64,000 nt of DNA, taken from contig NZ_QCZG01000003.1 of the NCBI RefSeq assembly GCF_003097615.1, positions 1-64,000 of the forward strand, given 5' to 3'. Numbering within the stretch: the first letter of the stretch is position 1; every line of letters starts with the position of its first letter. Source of the DNA: Pueribacillus theae. GTDB lineage: Bacteria > Bacillota > Bacilli > Bacillales > UBA6769. Of the stretch, positions 63,503-64,000 are shown one piece after another. The translations under genes were made by a program, and so were the position numbers. The notes beneath the pieces were generated by a model that worked only from the letters and a program-made list of their open reading frames with translations, was not told the DNA's origin and made no database searches.

Positions 63503-64000
63503 TTACCGAGAAGAAACAGGAACTGCATCATTTATGAGAAAATGATAAGAACCGACAACGATACGATTTAATAGCTCGGCTAGCGGTTCGATATCTGTTT
63601 GTTTATCAACCCCAATTACTTTATGGACAACCACTTCATTTATCGCACCAACCATCGCTTGCGAAAAAATATGTAAGTCATTGTCAAATTCTGCATCCGT
63701 TGGTTCAAGTTCATTTCGAACGGTTCCATAAATGAATTCCGCAAACTGGACATGGGCTCTATGGCGAACCTCTTCAACAGCTTGATTGACGCCAACGGAG
63801 GAAACTAATAAAAGCTGCGCAACTGGACGCTGGTGCAAACAGATTTGAAGATAACACTTAATTCCCGCCAGCGCTTTGTCTTCCATTTCCTTCTCGCGCT
63901 GCGCCGCTGTTTTCACTTTCATTAAAACTTCCTCTAAAAGCTCTTGAAACAAGCAAGCTAGCAACTCTTCTTTGCTGCTAAAAAAATTGTAGAATGTTGT
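63503..64000 (-). CDS. TetR/AcrR-family regulator, 5' end outside the window
   Basis: Partial gene: 165 residues visible. The frame stays open to the last base. The first visible residues, TFYNFFSSKEELLACL, are the end of a TetR-type helix-turn-helix, so only about 35-45 residues are missing. The ligand-binding domain is helical, with no recognised effector motif. It is the first gene upstream of the lipid cluster and probably represses it, with an acyl-CoA as a likely inducer, as in other beta-oxidation regulators. Not the B. subtilis FadR itself as far as I recall its sequence. Confidence 0.75.
   Translation of the reverse strand, partial: TTFYNFFSSKEELLACLFQELLEEVLMKVKTAAQREKEMEDKALAGIKCYLQICLHQRPVAQLLLVSSVGVNQAVEEVRHRAHVQFAEFIYGTVRNELEPTDAEFDNDLHIFSQAMVGAINEVVVHKVIGVDKQTDIEPLAELLNRIVVGSYHFLINDAVPVSSR

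Overview
The window is AT-rich, low-GC Gram-positive DNA with strong GGAGG-type ribosome binding sites and sigma-A promoters. Many products look like Bacillaceae proteins: a FadH/YkuF-type dienoyl-CoA reductase, a DUF2515 (YppC) protein, a sporulenol-type squalene-hopene cyclase, a YumC-type ferredoxin-NADP reductase and an R2lox oxidase. I infer an aerobic, probably spore-forming member of the Bacillaceae with heterotrophic lipid, alcohol and organic-acid metabolism. The genus cannot be fixed from this sequence. No rRNA, tRNA, CRISPR array, transposase or prophage gene was seen.

Layout. (1) 0.3-9 kb: fatty-acid activation and beta-oxidation, with fadH, a metallo-beta-lactamase hydrolase, a small membrane protein, two tandem-paralogous acyl-CoA ligases flanking an LCAD-like dehydrogenase, and a third ligase under a likely CcpA (cre) site. 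(2) 9-17.7 kb: two membrane/unknown proteins, sqhC, a thiolase, an HSD10-like dehydrogenase, a B12-binding radical SAM protein, an NRDE/TANGO2 protein and an Asn/Asp-rich lipoprotein. (3) 17.8-25.8 kb: a glycolate-utilisation locus (GntR/FCD regulator with a perfect palindromic operator, glcE, glcF, glcD, a FAH-family enzyme and a lactate/glycolate permease). (4) 26.7-39.1 kb: a bacterial microcompartment (BMC) locus, the most unusual part of the window. (5) 39.4-51 kb: an aldehyde/alcohol dehydrogenase pair, a lipase-like/AarF group, a LuxR-type regulator, and a coiled-coil/DUF6114/DUF6230 envelope trio with an actinobacterial flavour. (6) 51.2-64 kb: an almost continuous minus-strand lipid-catabolic cluster: 7Fe ferredoxin, ferredoxin reductase, cytochrome P450, three SCP2-type lipid carriers, R2lox, thiolase, SDR, enoyl-CoA hydratase, a two-gene acyl-CoA dehydrogenase, an acyl-CoA ligase and a TetR regulator cut by the window edge.

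The BMC locus carries three BMC-H shell genes, one BMC-P vertex gene, PduL, a PduM-like protein, a CoA-acylating aldehyde dehydrogenase with C-terminal targeting helices, an APH-type kinase, a class-III PLP enzyme, an SDR, a DeoR regulator, an APC permease and, unexpectedly, a malate dehydrogenase. The kinase + class-III PLP enzyme + SDR + CoA-aldehyde dehydrogenase set matches the RMM/aminoacetone (1-amino-2-propanol) microcompartment logic: amino-ketone to amino-alcohol, to amino-alcohol phosphate, to aldehyde + NH3 + Pi, to acyl-CoA, to acyl phosphate. A 98-residue protein between kinase and aldehyde dehydrogenase has a targeting-like N-terminal helix and two 17-residue repeats. It is my best candidate for an undescribed BMC scaffold or adaptor.

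Several dispersed non-coding repeats are scattered between operons: a ~137-bp MITE-like family in three copies, a 163-bp inverted-repeat element inside the BMC operon, a short repeat in four places, and a structured hairpin repeat family. Starts were chosen by ribosome-binding-site spacing, so several differ from the longest open frame.
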